DNA of 64,000 bases. Source: Oribacterium sp. C9 (GTDB lineage Bacteria > Bacillota > Clostridia > Lachnospirales > Lachnospiraceae). The stretch's first letter is position 1. Every line of letters starts with the position of its first letter. Shown piece by piece: positions 16,343 through 25,537 of the stretch. The stretch is taken from NCBI RefSeq assembly GCF_002007235.1, contig NZ_MUHW01000018.1:19867-83866 (forward strand). The letters are read 5' to 3'. The notes under the pieces were generated by a model. It did not search any database. It was given only the letters and a program-made list of their open reading frames with translations, and was not told the origin of the DNA. A program made the translations under genes and the position numbers.

Positions 16343-16552
16343 TTTCTAAAAGTTTTCTGAATTTATATAAAGTCATCTTGTATTGTCGTAAAAGATGGGC
16401 TAATCTTTAAAATATTTTCAGAATTGTTCCGGTTTTTCATTATCCGGGATGCCGCACATGCGGATCTTTCGATGACTGCATTCGCAGTTATATTCCATTA
16501 TCAGATATATTAAGGTTAAGAATCATAATTGAATTAAACGTATTTACAGTCT

Positions 16553-17092
16553 TCAGTTCGCGGCAGTTGCAGAGGATTTTACTCTCATAAATGCATCTAA
16601 AAGGGCAGGAACATGAAGGACAGCTAAAGTTATCACAGCTTCTGCACCTATGTAAATGATGTTATAGACTGCAGAGTAAAGCACAGGATTCCAGCCGGTC
16701 CACGCATATTCACCGAAGAAAACCCAGCCTGACAGGAAGGAGAAGAACCATCTGGCGATACAGGCAAGGATATAGCCTCGTGTAAGTCCGTTCTCCTTAT
16801 TTGAAAAGAAGCCTGATAATCCAAATGCACCAAAGGCAAGTATATAGTCGAGAATAACCTGAACGGGTGTCAGCATGTACGGTTTAAGTATGAAATTGAG
16901 AACACCGCAGGCAACACCACTGCTTATTCCGGCCACAGGTCCGAAGAAGAAACCTGGAAGTGTCGCGAAAAGCATGGAAAAGAGGGTTACCGAACCGCCG
17001 GTTGGCAGGCTAAAGACAGGTATCATGGACGAGATGGTGAAAAGTGCGATGCAGGCAGAACAGTAGACAAGTGTTTTGATGTTTTTTGACAT
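16553..17092 (-). CDS. thiT: ECF transporter S component ThiT (thiamine uptake)
   Basis: A 179-residue protein with six hydrophobic segments, matching the ThiT branch of ECF S components that bind thiamine with high affinity. It has the conserved NPVLYSAVYNIIYIGAEA region near the C-terminal helices and the tryptophan-rich loop WFFSFLSGWVFFGEYAW. An in-frame ATG 33 bases upstream exists, but AAGGAGG before ATG 17092 decides the start. A TPP riboswitch lies upstream on the same strand, which fixes thiamine as the most likely ligand. Works with a shared ECF module not seen here. Confidence 0.92.
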   Translation of the reverse strand: MSKNIKTLVYCSACIALFTISSMIPVFSLPTGGSVTLFSMLFATLPGFFFGPVAGISSGVACGVLNFILKPYMLTPVQVILDYILAFGAFGLSGFFSNKENGLTRGYILACIARWFFSFLSGWVFFGEYAWTGWNPVLYSAVYNIIYIGAEAVITLAVLHVPALLDAFMRVKSSATAAN

Positions 17093-17202
17093 AAAAAAAT
17101 CCTCCTTGATGTGAACGTCATCCAATATTCTGAAAGATAGACGTTATCTATGGAGGGGCATGCGAGAATCACATAAAAGAACTGTGATACTTACTTATAT
17201 TG

Positions 17203-17279
17203 CTTCCCTACGCAGGTATTAACCTGATCAGGTAAAAAGGGTTGATCAAAAGATCATCTCAGCAAATGCGCCCCTAGCG
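17203..17279 (-). ncRNA. TPP riboswitch controlling thiT
   Basis: Minus-strand sequence contains CTAGGGGCGC, CTGAGATG, CAACCC, ACCTGATCAGGT and CTGCGTAGGGAAG, the full set of thi-box blocks. No T-tailed terminator follows. Instead GCCCCTCC (plus-strand 17150-17158) can pair with the thiT ribosome site AAGGAGG about 50 bases later, which suggests control of translation. Confidence 0.95.
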
Positions 17280-17396
17280 TTTTATTCATAGAAAATTATA
17301 CGCCGGAGAAAAAAGCTGTCAATGTTAATTTTTATGGTCCATAACATAATATTAATAAAATTATGAAATAAAATGCAAAAAAGAGGTGGATACAGC

Positions 17397-17945
17397 ATGA
17401 CAAAAAAAGAAAAAAACAAATTAAGAGAAAAACTCGAAAAAGTGAAACGGCTACTGATGATCCTTTTCATGCTTGCAAGCGGAATATGGTATGTGACCAT
17501 GGGCAGGGCAGAAGATACAGCTTCTATCAGGATCTACAGTGAGGAATCAGATTATGATGATAAAGATGTGGAATCCGATATTCATGGTATTACGAAAATG
17601 CCGGAAGAAGGAGATATTTTAAAAAAGGAGAAATATGATACAGAAATAAAGGGATCCGTCAGCACGTCGGAATTATATAGTCAGGAATCGGAAACTGCTG
17701 AATCGGGGGAAATATCCTCAGATATATCTCCGCAATCAGCCATGGAGCGTTCTTCATTGGTTGATCTCAATAAGGCAGGTTTACAGGAGTTGGAATCCAT
17801 TCCGGGGGTTGGACCCGCTACAGCCAAGAATATAATTGAATATAGAGAAAAGTATGGCGGCTTTGCAGACATAGAAGAGATAAAAAATGTCAAAAGAATA
17901 GGAGATAAAACATTTGAAAAGCTGAAGGATCATATCACCGTATAA
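17397..17945 (+). CDS. ComEA-like membrane-anchored helix-hairpin-helix protein
   Basis: A 182-residue protein with a basic N-terminus, one membrane segment (~residues 22-38), an acidic linker (~40-118) and a C-terminal double helix-hairpin-helix domain. Its hairpin is LESIPGVGPATAKNIIEYRE, the DNA-backbone binding fold of ComEA competence receptors. ComEA binds incoming DNA outside the membrane and passes it to ComEC; no comEB or comEC follows here. GAGGTGG before ATG 17397 decides the start over ATG 17373. It faces the thiT riboswitch divergently. Confidence 0.85.
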   Translation: MTKKEKNKLREKLEKVKRLLMILFMLASGIWYVTMGRAEDTASIRIYSEESDYDDKDVESDIHGITKMPEEGDILKKEKYDTEIKGSVSTSELYSQESETAESGEISSDISPQSAMERSSLVDLNKAGLQELESIPGVGPATAKNIIEYREKYGGFADIEEIKNVKRIGDKTFEKLKDHITV

Positions 17946-17980
17946 AGTCAGATATTGACAAAGCTCCGCAGACATGAAAC

Positions 17981-18017
17981 AAAAAAGCCCGTTCGGAAGA
18001 TAATCTCTTCCGGACGG
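17981..18017 (-). terminator. Terminator for the minus-strand Nudix gene
   Basis: CCGTTCGGAAGA and TCTTCCGGACGG pair with one G-U. The T run (TTTTTT) is on the minus strand, so it serves the gene at 18071-18691. It may also slow transcripts from the comEA-like gene. Confidence 0.85.
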
Positions 18018-18070
18018 ACGAAATGAATCTGATTTAATGATTTAAGTTTATGTCATATGCGGCAGCTGTG

Positions 18071-18691
18071 TTATCTCAGGTTTCCTTTTCCGAAATCTTC
18101 CTGCTCTTCATAGAATCTGTCCAGGGACAGATCTCCGTAAACCCAAAGGAAACAGAAGAGCTGTGCTCTTGCTGACATTTTTGCGGTTTTAAGAAGCTCC
18201 TTGACATCGTTCTTGCTGAGCCATACGCCTTGTATTTCTTCAAAACTAGAATCGCTACCCTGAATATCACCGTCAACTATGGCGATAACGCAGGATGTTG
18301 ATTCATTGGACAGACCGATAGAATTGAAGCTGCTCTTTAATCGAACGATACGCTTTACGAAATGAAGACCGGTTTCCTCCATAAGTTCCCTTTTGGCGGC
18401 TTCAGTAGGAGTCTCACCCTTATCTATAAGACCTGACGGGAAATTATACACCCAGTCTCCGATGGCCATCTGGTACTCTCTGTTTAAAAGAATACGGTTA
18501 TGGTTGCGGGAAAGACCGATTATGCAAACAGTTTTACTGCTCCAATCGGAAAGCTCCTCTAAAGAGGTGATATCCGGATCACGACTGACTATCTCATATA
18601 TTTTCTCCTTATGGTCTCTGGTCTCATACTGAATATCATACCTGTGAATAAAATTTCCGCTGTCGATGTGCTTGATGCCTTTGAACTCCAT
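18071..18691 (-). CDS. Nudix hydrolase (ADP-ribose pyrophosphatase-like)
   Basis: A 206-residue enzyme with a complete Nudix box, GLIDKGETPTEAAKRELMEE followed by TGL, preceded by NFPS as in ADP-ribose and NDP-sugar pyrophosphatases. Hydrolyses a nucleoside diphosphate derivative with Mg2+; exact substrate cannot be read from sequence. ATG 18691 follows GGGGAGG at 8 bases and is preferred to the ATG 33 bases upstream. It is a useful contrast to the split-box Nudix protein at 6219-6893. Ends at the minus-strand terminator. Confidence 0.88.
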   Translation of the reverse strand: MEFKGIKHIDSGNFIHRYDIQYETRDHKEKIYEIVSRDPDITSLEELSDWSSKTVCIIGLSRNHNRILLNREYQMAIGDWVYNFPSGLIDKGETPTEAAKRELMEETGLHFVKRIVRLKSSFNSIGLSNESTSCVIAIVDGDIQGSDSSFEEIQGVWLSKNDVKELLKTAKMSARAQLFCFLWVYGDLSLDRFYEEQEDFGKGNLR

Positions 18692-18856
18692 GTTTAAACC
18701 TCCCCTATGTTGTCTGTTTTTCACGTTTCACGTATCCTGAGCCTATGCAGAGGACTGATATTTCTTAATATATATAATAAACTCATATTACTTAAAAATA
18801 TACAAAAAAGATTTTTAAATGCATAAAATAGATAAATATGGTATGATGTGTTCAGC

Positions 18857-18913
18857 GTCATAGGTCCATCTATCGTTTGTGTACGAGCATAAGTGGTAGA
18901 TGGACTTCATGAC
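18857..18913 (+). repeat. Intergenic inverted-repeat element, copy 2
   Basis: A 57-bp near-perfect hairpin with ends GTCATAGGTCCATCTA and TAGATGGACTTCATGAC. The inner part also pairs with several G-U pairs, leaving a 6-base loop. It aligns with the copies at 55723 and 60313. The G-U bias means it folds better as RNA of one strand. The rest of 18692-19001 is AT-rich without a gene. Confidence 0.75.
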
Positions 18914-19001
18914 AAAAGTATCAAAAATTCAAATTAATCTGTACAAATCAGATATAAATATGTAAAATGTGCATTTGCACAACTTATATTGGAGGTTCTT
19001 T

Positions 19002-19385
19002 ATGGAACAGAAGTTAGAGAGAGCAACACATGTTGTATATGAGAAGGATGACAACGGACAGGTTGTTATCGCCGATGAAGTTGTAGCTGTCATTGCCGGA
19101 ATTGCTGCAACAGAGACCGAAGGTGTTGATTCCATGAATGGAGGATGGTCAGGTGAGATTATATCCAGAATGGGTATTAAGGATCTCGGTATGGGTGTTT
19201 CCATAAGCATTGAGGAGGGTCATGTTTCCGTTGATCTCAGTCTCAATGTCAAGTATGGCTATTCTATTCCTGAAGTATCAAAGAATGTTCAGGATAAAGT
19301 AGCTCAGGCTATTGAGTCTATGACCGGTCTCAATGTGCTTGACGTTAACATCAAGATTTCGGGAGTTGTTACAAACGAGGATTAA
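19002..19385 (+). CDS. Asp23/Gls24 family envelope stress protein
   Basis: A 127-residue protein of the Asp23/Gls24 (DUF322) family, with the NGQVVIADEVVAVIAGIAA start and the VSVDLSLNVKYGYSIPEVS core. Members are abundant cytoplasmic or membrane-associated proteins linked to alkaline or envelope stress. In clostridia one copy commonly sits right before nusB, as here. TTGGAGG before ATG 19002 decides the start over the in-frame ATG 33 bases upstream. Likely the first gene of the long operon to recN. Confidence 0.9.
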   Translation: MEQKLERATHVVYEKDDNGQVVIADEVVAVIAGIAATETEGVDSMNGGWSGEIISRMGIKDLGMGVSISIEEGHVSVDLSLNVKYGYSIPEVSKNVQDKVAQAIESMTGLNVLDVNIKISGVVTNED

Positions 19386-19514
19386 CGATCCGGATAAATA
19401 ACCGGTTTATTCATAGCATGGCTTAAGCAGGAAGCTTTGGCATCATGCCGTATTTGCGGCATTTATGCATTGATAAACCACAGTACATTTAAAATATTAT
19501 TAGATAGGATAAGT

Positions 19515-20063
19515 ATGAATAAGCGAGAAGAAAGAGATCATAAGTTTAAACTTCTTTTCTCCACACAGTTTTACCCTGGAGACGAGATTCCTTCACAGAT
19601 GGAGCGTTACTTTGAGTCACCTGACTACGAGGATGGTGATAATCTGATCAAGATCGAGAACCTCACAGAAGAGGAGCAGAAGGATCTGGAGTCATCAGTA
19701 CAGAAGATCGTAGATAAGATTCCTGAACTTGATGAGAAGATCAATTCAAGTGCCGATGGCTGGAAGACAGATCGTATGACTAAGACAGATCTTACGGCTA
19801 TCCGTCTTGCACTTTATGAGATTAATTTCGATGAAGCGGTTCCTGAGAAGGTTGCCATAAACGAGGCTATAGAGCTTGCCAAGAAGTATGGCGGCAATGA
19901 ATCAGGCTCTTTTGTAAACGGTGTCCTTGCGAGACTTGTAGACAGTACACGTGAGTCAAAGAGGGTTGAAAAGGCACCGCGCAAGCAGCAGGGTGAGGTG
20001 ACAGAAAAGAAGTCTGCTGAGGGCAAGAGTGTTCATATTCTTATCAATAAGAACAATAAATAA
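19515..20063 (+). CDS. nusB: Transcription antitermination factor NusB
   Basis: Binds boxA RNA with NusE (ribosomal protein S10) and helps antitermination on rRNA operons. The 182-residue protein has the NusB helical core, with DRMTKTDLTAIRLALYEI and the INEAIELAKKYGG segment, and a charged C-terminal tail of about 30 residues beyond the core. The frame is open upstream to 19437, but the conserved REERDHKFKLLF region starts at ATG 19515, with GGAT just before it. Confidence 0.93.
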   Translation: MNKREERDHKFKLLFSTQFYPGDEIPSQMERYFESPDYEDGDNLIKIENLTEEEQKDLESSVQKIVDKIPELDEKINSSADGWKTDRMTKTDLTAIRLALYEINFDEAVPEKVAINEAIELAKKYGGNESGSFVNGVLARLVDSTRESKRVEKAPRKQQGEVTEKKSAEGKSVHILINKNNK

Positions 20064-20066
20064 AAG

Positions 20067-21404
20067 ATGGGTCAGCTTAACAAGGCATATACGGTATCGC
20101 AGGTCAACAGCTACATAGGCAATATGTTCGCTACGGACTTTGCATTATCCGGCATCACAATAAAAGGAGAAATATCGAACCTGAAGTACCACACTTCAGG
20201 TCATATTTACTTTACATTAAAAGATACAGCTTCGCAGATCTCCGGCGTCATGTTCGTCAGGGATCGTGCGGGGCTTCAGTTTAAATTAGAGGACGGTATG
20301 AGCGTTCTCTGTACCGGTAATGTGGGTGTCTATGAAAGAGGCGGCAGCTACCAGATCTATGCCAAAAGCTTTACTGCAGACGGAGTCGGAGATCTATACA
20401 TAAGATTTGAGCAGCTCAAAAAGGAGCTTTCCGGGATGGGTATGTTTGACCCTATGTATAAAAAGCCGATTCCTAAATATGCATCCAAAATAGGTGTGGT
20501 GACTGCAAAGACAGGGGCTGCTGTCAGGGATATAGTCCAGATAGCAAAAAGAAGAAATCCCTATGTAGACATCACCCTGTATCCGGCTTTGGTCCAGGGT
20601 GATGGTGCAGTTCAGTCCATCATCCGAGGTATCAAGACTCTGGATCTCATGAATCTGGATGTTATCATCGTAGGTCGAGGAGGAGGTTCCATTGAGGATC
20701 TCTGGGCTTTTAACGAACAGGCTGTGGCTCAGGCAATATTCGATGCAGATACACCTATAATCAGTGCGGTTGGTCATGAGACAGATACAACCATAGCTGA
20801 TTACGTGGCTGATCTCCGGGCACCGACACCAAGTGCCGGTGCCGAGCTGGCTGTTTTTGATTACACAAAGTTCACGGATGATCTGGCCGGATATAAGGCT
20901 ACTCTTGAATCGGTCTTATATGAACATATTCAGGATACGAGACAGAAGCTTGCTATGTATAAGCTGAGGATAAATCAGCTTAATCCAAAGTATATTCTCA
21001 ACGAATACCACAAAAAAGAAATACTTTATCATAATGAATTAAAGCGGCGTATACAGGACAGACTGACTATAGAGAAAGAAAAGCTTAGAAAGTATGATGT
21101 TTTACGTGAATATATGAGCGACAGACTGTATGCAGTCAAAAATCGCCTGAGAGATTATGAGCGTATGCCATCACTTATGAAACAGAGTCTCGATAAAGCA
21201 CATCACAGGCTTTTGTTGAATACTGAGAGACTTGAAGCTGTAAGTCCCGTACGGAAGCTGTCCGGTGGTTATGGCTTCGTTCAGGATGAAAAGGGTCATA
21301 AGCTTGACAGTGTGAAGAAGATAAAAAAAGGTGATCTGATAACTACTACCTTGAAGGACGGAACATTAAGAAGCCGTATAGAGGATATAAATTCAGGAGG
21401 TTGA
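20067..21404 (+). CDS. xseA: Exodeoxyribonuclease VII large subunit
   Basis: Catalytic subunit of the single-strand-specific nuclease ExoVII, working with XseB in repair. The 445-residue protein has an N-terminal OB fold (~1-100) with the GEISNLKYHTSGHIYFTLKD segment. The catalytic region has GRGGGSIEDLWAFN and the GHETDTTIADYVAD-RAPTPSAGAE block. A long coiled coil (~270-390) and a C-terminal GGYGFV segment that anchors XseB follow. It begins 3 bases after nusB with no strong ribosome site, so translational coupling is likely. Confidence 0.96.
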   Translation: MGQLNKAYTVSQVNSYIGNMFATDFALSGITIKGEISNLKYHTSGHIYFTLKDTASQISGVMFVRDRAGLQFKLEDGMSVLCTGNVGVYERGGSYQIYAKSFTADGVGDLYIRFEQLKKELSGMGMFDPMYKKPIPKYASKIGVVTAKTGAAVRDIVQIAKRRNPYVDITLYPALVQGDGAVQSIIRGIKTLDLMNLDVIIVGRGGGSIEDLWAFNEQAVAQAIFDADTPIISAVGHETDTTIADYVADLRAPTPSAGAELAVFDYTKFTDDLAGYKATLESVLYEHIQDTRQKLAMYKLRINQLNPKYILNEYHKKEILYHNELKRRIQDRLTIEKEKLRKYDVLREYMSDRLYAVKNRLRDYERMPSLMKQSLDKAHHRLLLNTERLEAVSPVRKLSGGYGFVQDEKGHKLDSVKKIKKGDLITTTLKDGTLRSRIEDINSGG

Positions 21405-21405
21405 A

Positions 21406-21648
21406 ATGGCCGGCAGAACCAAAAGCAAGGAAATCAATACAGAAGCATCCGAGGAAAGTAGAAAGCCTTTAAACGAAGTGTTCTCTGAATTGGATGAGCT
21501 TATAGAAAAAATGGAAAATGAAGACAGCCTTGAAAAGACCTTTGAAATGTATAAAAAAGGTGTAGGTCTTCTAAAGGATGCAGGTGAAAGTATAGATAAG
21601 ATTGAAAAACAGGTAAAGGTGTTGGATGAAGATGGAATTCTCTCATGA
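21406..21648 (+). CDS. xseB: Exodeoxyribonuclease VII small subunit
   Basis: An 80-residue partner of XseA with the family's helical hairpin (FSELDELIEKMEN through KKGVGLLKDA). The first ~20 residues are a charged extension. It starts one base after the xseA stop, behind CAGGAGG that lies within xseA, and its end overlaps ispA by 23 bases. Confidence 0.93.
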   Translation: MAGRTKSKEINTEASEESRKPLNEVFSELDELIEKMENEDSLEKTFEMYKKGVGLLKDAGESIDKIEKQVKVLDEDGILS

Positions 21649-22609
21649 ACTTGAAGAAACAGTTAGATCCATAAATGAAATAATCAGAAAGGAACTTCCG
21701 AAGGTTGAAGGCTTTCAGTCAACGGTGATGGAATCCATTACATATTCACTGGAAGCAGGCGGGAAGCGCATAAGACCGGTTCTGATCCTTAAGAGTTATG
21801 AACTCTATAAGGACAGATACGGAAGTGAATGGGATGCGTTCATGCGTCCTGTGCTCAACAGCTTTATATGTGCCATGGAGATGATACATACCGCAAGTCT
21901 CTGCCATGATGATCTTCCATGTATGGATGGAGACAAGTACAGACGCGGAAGAGAGTCTACATGGTATAAATACGGGGAAGCCATGGGGACACTTTGCGGG
22001 GATGCTTTGCTTATTTATCCCACTGAGTTAACAACAAGGATCTTCCGTGAACAGCTTACGAAACTTTTTTCCGCTGGCCTTCAGGCAAGTGCTGAAACGT
22101 TCAATGCCTATACCCTTTCTTTTGTGAAGGCACTTAACATTCTTTCAGAAAAATCAGGAGTATACGGTATGCTCGGCGGTCAGGTCGTGGATGTGGAGAT
22201 GACTGGAAAACCGCTTTCTGATGAGCAGCTCATGTTTATATATAAGCTTAAGACAGGTGCTCTTTTACAGGCTTCGCTTATGATAGGAGCGGTTCTTGGC
22301 GGTGCCACAGATGCAGAGCTTGAGAAGATGGCTGATGTAGGAGAAAAGATAGGAGTGGCATTTCAGATTCAGGATGATATCCTGGATGAAACAAGTACAG
22401 TAGAGGTTCTGGGGAAGCCTATACATTCTGATGATGAAAATCATAAGACCACATATGTTTCCATATATGGCCTCGAAGATGCTCATAAAGAAGTCGAGCG
22501 TTTATCAGAAAATGCTGTTTTGGAGCTTCAAAATCTCACTGAAGTAAATGATGATTGCAGACGATTCCTTATAGAATTAACGAATATGTTGATCAATAGA
22601 AAAAAGTAG
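21626..22609 (+). CDS. ispA: Polyprenyl (farnesyl/geranyl) diphosphate synthase
   Basis: Condenses isopentenyl and allylic diphosphates to make short prenyl diphosphates. The 327-residue trans-prenyltransferase has the first aspartate-rich motif in CHDDLPCMDGD, followed by KYRRGRES. The second is QIQDDILDET, with KTGAL between them. It is slightly longer than E. coli IspA because of ~15 extra residues before the GMLGGQ helix. The start overlaps xseB; ATG 21626 or 21632 are both possible. Next to dxs, it belongs to the MEP isoprenoid route. Chain length is inferred from family only. Confidence 0.92.
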   Translation: MKMEFSHELEETVRSINEIIRKELPKVEGFQSTVMESITYSLEAGGKRIRPVLILKSYELYKDRYGSEWDAFMRPVLNSFICAMEMIHTASLCHDDLPCMDGDKYRRGRESTWYKYGEAMGTLCGDALLIYPTELTTRIFREQLTKLFSAGLQASAETFNAYTLSFVKALNILSEKSGVYGMLGGQVVDVEMTGKPLSDEQLMFIYKLKTGALLQASLMIGAVLGGATDAELEKMADVGEKIGVAFQIQDDILDETSTVEVLGKPIHSDDENHKTTYVSIYGLEDAHKEVERLSENAVLELQNLTEVNDDCRRFLIELTNMLINRKK

Positions 22610-22630
22610 ATTGGAAAGTTAAAGTATAAA

Positions 22631-24517
22631 ATGTTACTTGATGATATATATGGACCGGAAGATCTGAAAGGGCTGGATGAACAGCAGCTTAATCAGCTTG
22701 CGTCCGAAATCAGACAATTTATTATAGAGAAGACCTCGGAGTGTGGAGGACATCTTGCATCAAATCTTGGTGTGGTTGATCTGACTATAGGTATATACAG
22801 AGCTCTTGAGCTTCCTAAGGACAAAGTGGTCTGGGATGTGGGACATCAGGCATATACTCATAAGATATTATCGGGGCGAAAAGATAATTTTGACGGTCTG
22901 AGAAAGTATCATGGTATGAGCGGATTTCCCAAGCGCTCTGAAAGCCCATATGACTGTTTCGGCACAGGACACAGTTCTACATCCATATCGGCGGGGCTCG
23001 GTATAGCGGCAGCCAGAGATATCAAGGGTGAAAAATACACAGTTGTATCTGTTATAGGAGATGGAGCTCTTACCGGAGGTCTCGCCTATGAGGGACTTAA
23101 TAATGCTTCCCGCATGAAAAAGAATTTCATCATAGTTCTCAATGACAACAACATGTCTATATCCCAGAATGTGGGTGGTATCTCAAAGTATCTTAACGGT
23201 ATCAGATCTGCAAAGGGATACAACAGGCTAAAGGTTGATGTGGGCGGGACACTTCTGAAGCTTCCTTTAGTTGGAGAAAAGCTTGTCAAGCACATACAGC
23301 AGGCAAAGAATTCAATTAAACAGCTTGTTATCCCGGGTATGTTCTTTGAGGATATGGGTATAACATATCTCGGACCTATAGACGGTCATAATATAAAAGA
23401 GGTTGAGAGAACCATAAATGAGGCGAAGAAGATAGATCATGCAGTTATAGTTCATGTACTTACACAAAAGGGTAAGGGCTATAAGCCTGCAGAAAGATAT
23501 CCATCCAGGTATCACGGTGTTTCTCCTTTCGATATTCACTCAGGTAAGCCTATATCCAATAAGGGTAAAACCTATACTGAGTATTTTTCCGATAAGATCT
23601 GCGAGCTTGCAAAGGGGGACAAGAAGATCGTTGCCATAACTGCGGCCATGCCTGACGGAACCGGTCTGAGCAGATTTGCACACGATTTTCCAAACCGCTT
23701 TTTTGATGTAGGAATCGCGGAACAGCATGCTGTGACCTGTGCGGCAGGAATGGCATCCAATGGTCTGAAGCCCGTCATAGCTGTGTATTCCAGCTTTTTA
23801 CAGAGAGCATATGACCAGATAGTTCATGATGTATGTCTCCAGAAGCTGCCGGTTGTTTTCTGTATAGACAGAGCCGGACTTGTAGGTTCAGACGGTGAAA
23901 CTCATCAGGGTATTTTTGATTACAGTTACCTCACATCTATTCCGCATATGTCGGTCATGGCACCAAAGAATGCACATGAGCTTGAGATGATGATGGAATT
24001 TGCCATGAAATATCCGCTGCCAGTAAGTATAAGGTATCCAAGAGGAGTGGCTTATCAGGGCTTAAGTGAGTTTTCATCACCAATAGAATTCGGGAAGGCT
24101 GAAATGCTGTTCAAGGGCGAAAAGATCGCTCTTCTTGCAGCAGGCTCCATGGTTTCGACAGCAGAACATATACGTGATAAAGCCATGAAGAGAGGCTATG
24201 ATCTTACTCTTGTTAATGCAAGATTTGTAAAACCTATAGATACCGATATGCTTGATCTCCTTTCACTTGATCATGAGGTGATCGTCACATTGGAAGAGAA
24301 TGTAAAGCAGGGCGGTTTCGGCATACAGGTTGAAAGCTACATTCTGGAGAATCACCCGGAGGTGAAGGTGGTGACCATAACTCTTCCGGATAAGTATGTG
24401 GAGCATGGAGATGTAACAAAGCTTCGTGAAGGACTCGGAATAGACAGTGAATCCATCATGAAACTTTTAAACGAAAAAGGAATAATAGATTTTGGGTCTG
24501 ATGATCGGACTGTATGA
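22631..24517 (+). CDS. dxs: 1-deoxy-D-xylulose-5-phosphate synthase
   Basis: TPP-dependent enzyme joining pyruvate and glyceraldehyde 3-phosphate, first step of the MEP pathway, also feeding thiamine and pyridoxal synthesis in some bacteria. The 628-residue protein has HLASNLGVV, GTGHSSTS, the TPP motif GDGALTGGLAYEGLNNA, and the second-domain DRAGLVGSDGETHQG. C-terminal transketolase domain ends in the usual EEN and GFG segment. It starts 21 bases after ispA. Full family length. Confidence 0.96.
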   Translation: MLLDDIYGPEDLKGLDEQQLNQLASEIRQFIIEKTSECGGHLASNLGVVDLTIGIYRALELPKDKVVWDVGHQAYTHKILSGRKDNFDGLRKYHGMSGFPKRSESPYDCFGTGHSSTSISAGLGIAAARDIKGEKYTVVSVIGDGALTGGLAYEGLNNASRMKKNFIIVLNDNNMSISQNVGGISKYLNGIRSAKGYNRLKVDVGGTLLKLPLVGEKLVKHIQQAKNSIKQLVIPGMFFEDMGITYLGPIDGHNIKEVERTINEAKKIDHAVIVHVLTQKGKGYKPAERYPSRYHGVSPFDIHSGKPISNKGKTYTEYFSDKICELAKGDKKIVAITAAMPDGTGLSRFAHDFPNRFFDVGIAEQHAVTCAAGMASNGLKPVIAVYSSFLQRAYDQIVHDVCLQKLPVVFCIDRAGLVGSDGETHQGIFDYSYLTSIPHMSVMAPKNAHELEMMMEFAMKYPLPVSIRYPRGVAYQGLSEFSSPIEFGKAEMLFKGEKIALLAAGSMVSTAEHIRDKAMKRGYDLTLVNARFVKPIDTDMLDLLSLDHEVIVTLEENVKQGGFGIQVESYILENHPEVKVVTITLPDKYVEHGDVTKLREGLGIDSESIMKLLNEKGIIDFGSDDRTV

Positions 24518-24606
24518 TCACCATAAATGCCACTGATTTATGATCATTCAAAGATCATTCATGTGTTTTTATAAGTAACGGATCCATATCGATCGAGGAA
24601 TAGATT

Positions 24607-25437
24607 TTGAAAAAAGAAAGACTTGATGTGTTACTTGTCAACAGAGGTCTGGCCGAGTCTAGAGAGAAGGCCAAGCGTACCATCATGGCAGGTATCGTTT
24701 ATGTAAACGGACAAAAAGAAGATAAAGCAGGAACTACCTTTGATCCTGAAGTGCCTATAGAAGTGAGAGGGAATGTTCTTCCCTATGTTTCAAGAGGTGG
24801 ATTGAAGCTTGAGAAAGCCATAAAGGAGTTCGGAGTATCATGTGACGGGAAGGTATGTCTCGATATAGGAGCCAGTACCGGAGGTTTCACAGACTGTATG
24901 CTTCAGAACGGTGCGGTGAAGGTTTTTGCCATAGATGTAGGGCATGGTCAGCTTGACTGGAAGCTTCGTAATGATGAACGTGTTGTCTGCATGGAAAAGA
25001 CCAATATCCGCTATGTAAAGCCTGAGGATCTTGGAGAAACCGCAAGTCTTGTGTCCATTGATGTAAGCTTTATAAGCCTGCAGCTTGTTCTGCCTGTTGT
25101 TAAAACACTGATAGCTGATGACTGTCAGGTTGTATGTCTTATAAAGCCTCAGTTTGAAGCCGGCAGAGATCAGGTAGGAAAGAAGGGCGTAGTAAGGGAT
25201 AAGAAGGTACATGTGGAGGTCATCGAAAAGACCCTGTCATTTGCATATTCCATTGGCTACGAGCTGAAGGGACTGACCTTCAGTCCTATAAAGGGACCTG
25301 AAGGAAATATAGAGTATCTTGCAGAGCTGATGCTTAGAAAAGATGCAGAGGCAGGAGAAGATACAGATCTCCTCTGGATACATGATATGGCTGAAAAGAC
25401 TGTAAACGCATCACACGATATGCTGGATGTGAAATGA
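24607..25437 (+). CDS. tlyA: TlyA family rRNA 2'-O-methyltransferase
   Basis: The 276-residue protein has an N-terminal S4 RNA-binding domain (~1-65, RLDVLLVNRGLAESREKAKR) and a Rossmann-like methyltransferase domain. Its SAM site is DIGASTGGFTDCML, and the catalytic segments are VSIDVSFISL and LIKPQFEAG. TlyA 2'-O-methylates 16S/23S rRNA in actinobacteria; the clostridial form is a family assignment. Starts with TTG 24607 behind GAGGA. It stands in its usual place between dxs and nadK. Confidence 0.92.
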   Translation: MKKERLDVLLVNRGLAESREKAKRTIMAGIVYVNGQKEDKAGTTFDPEVPIEVRGNVLPYVSRGGLKLEKAIKEFGVSCDGKVCLDIGASTGGFTDCMLQNGAVKVFAIDVGHGQLDWKLRNDERVVCMEKTNIRYVKPEDLGETASLVSIDVSFISLQLVLPVVKTLIADDCQVVCLIKPQFEAGRDQVGKKGVVRDKKVHVEVIEKTLSFAYSIGYELKGLTFSPIKGPEGNIEYLAELMLRKDAEAGEDTDLLWIHDMAEKTVNASHDMLDVK

Positions 25438-25537
25438 GCCTGTATCATTACGGGTCAAAAACCATAGAGAAAACATTGTTTCAAAACAGTATCTGAGATT
25501 CGGATATGTATAAAGTGAGAGAACATAGAGACAGGAC

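Noticed and set aside
24514..24545. Hairpin after dxs as operon terminator
   Set aside because: It has no T run, and tlyA, nadK and argR follow in the same orientation with no strong new promoter.
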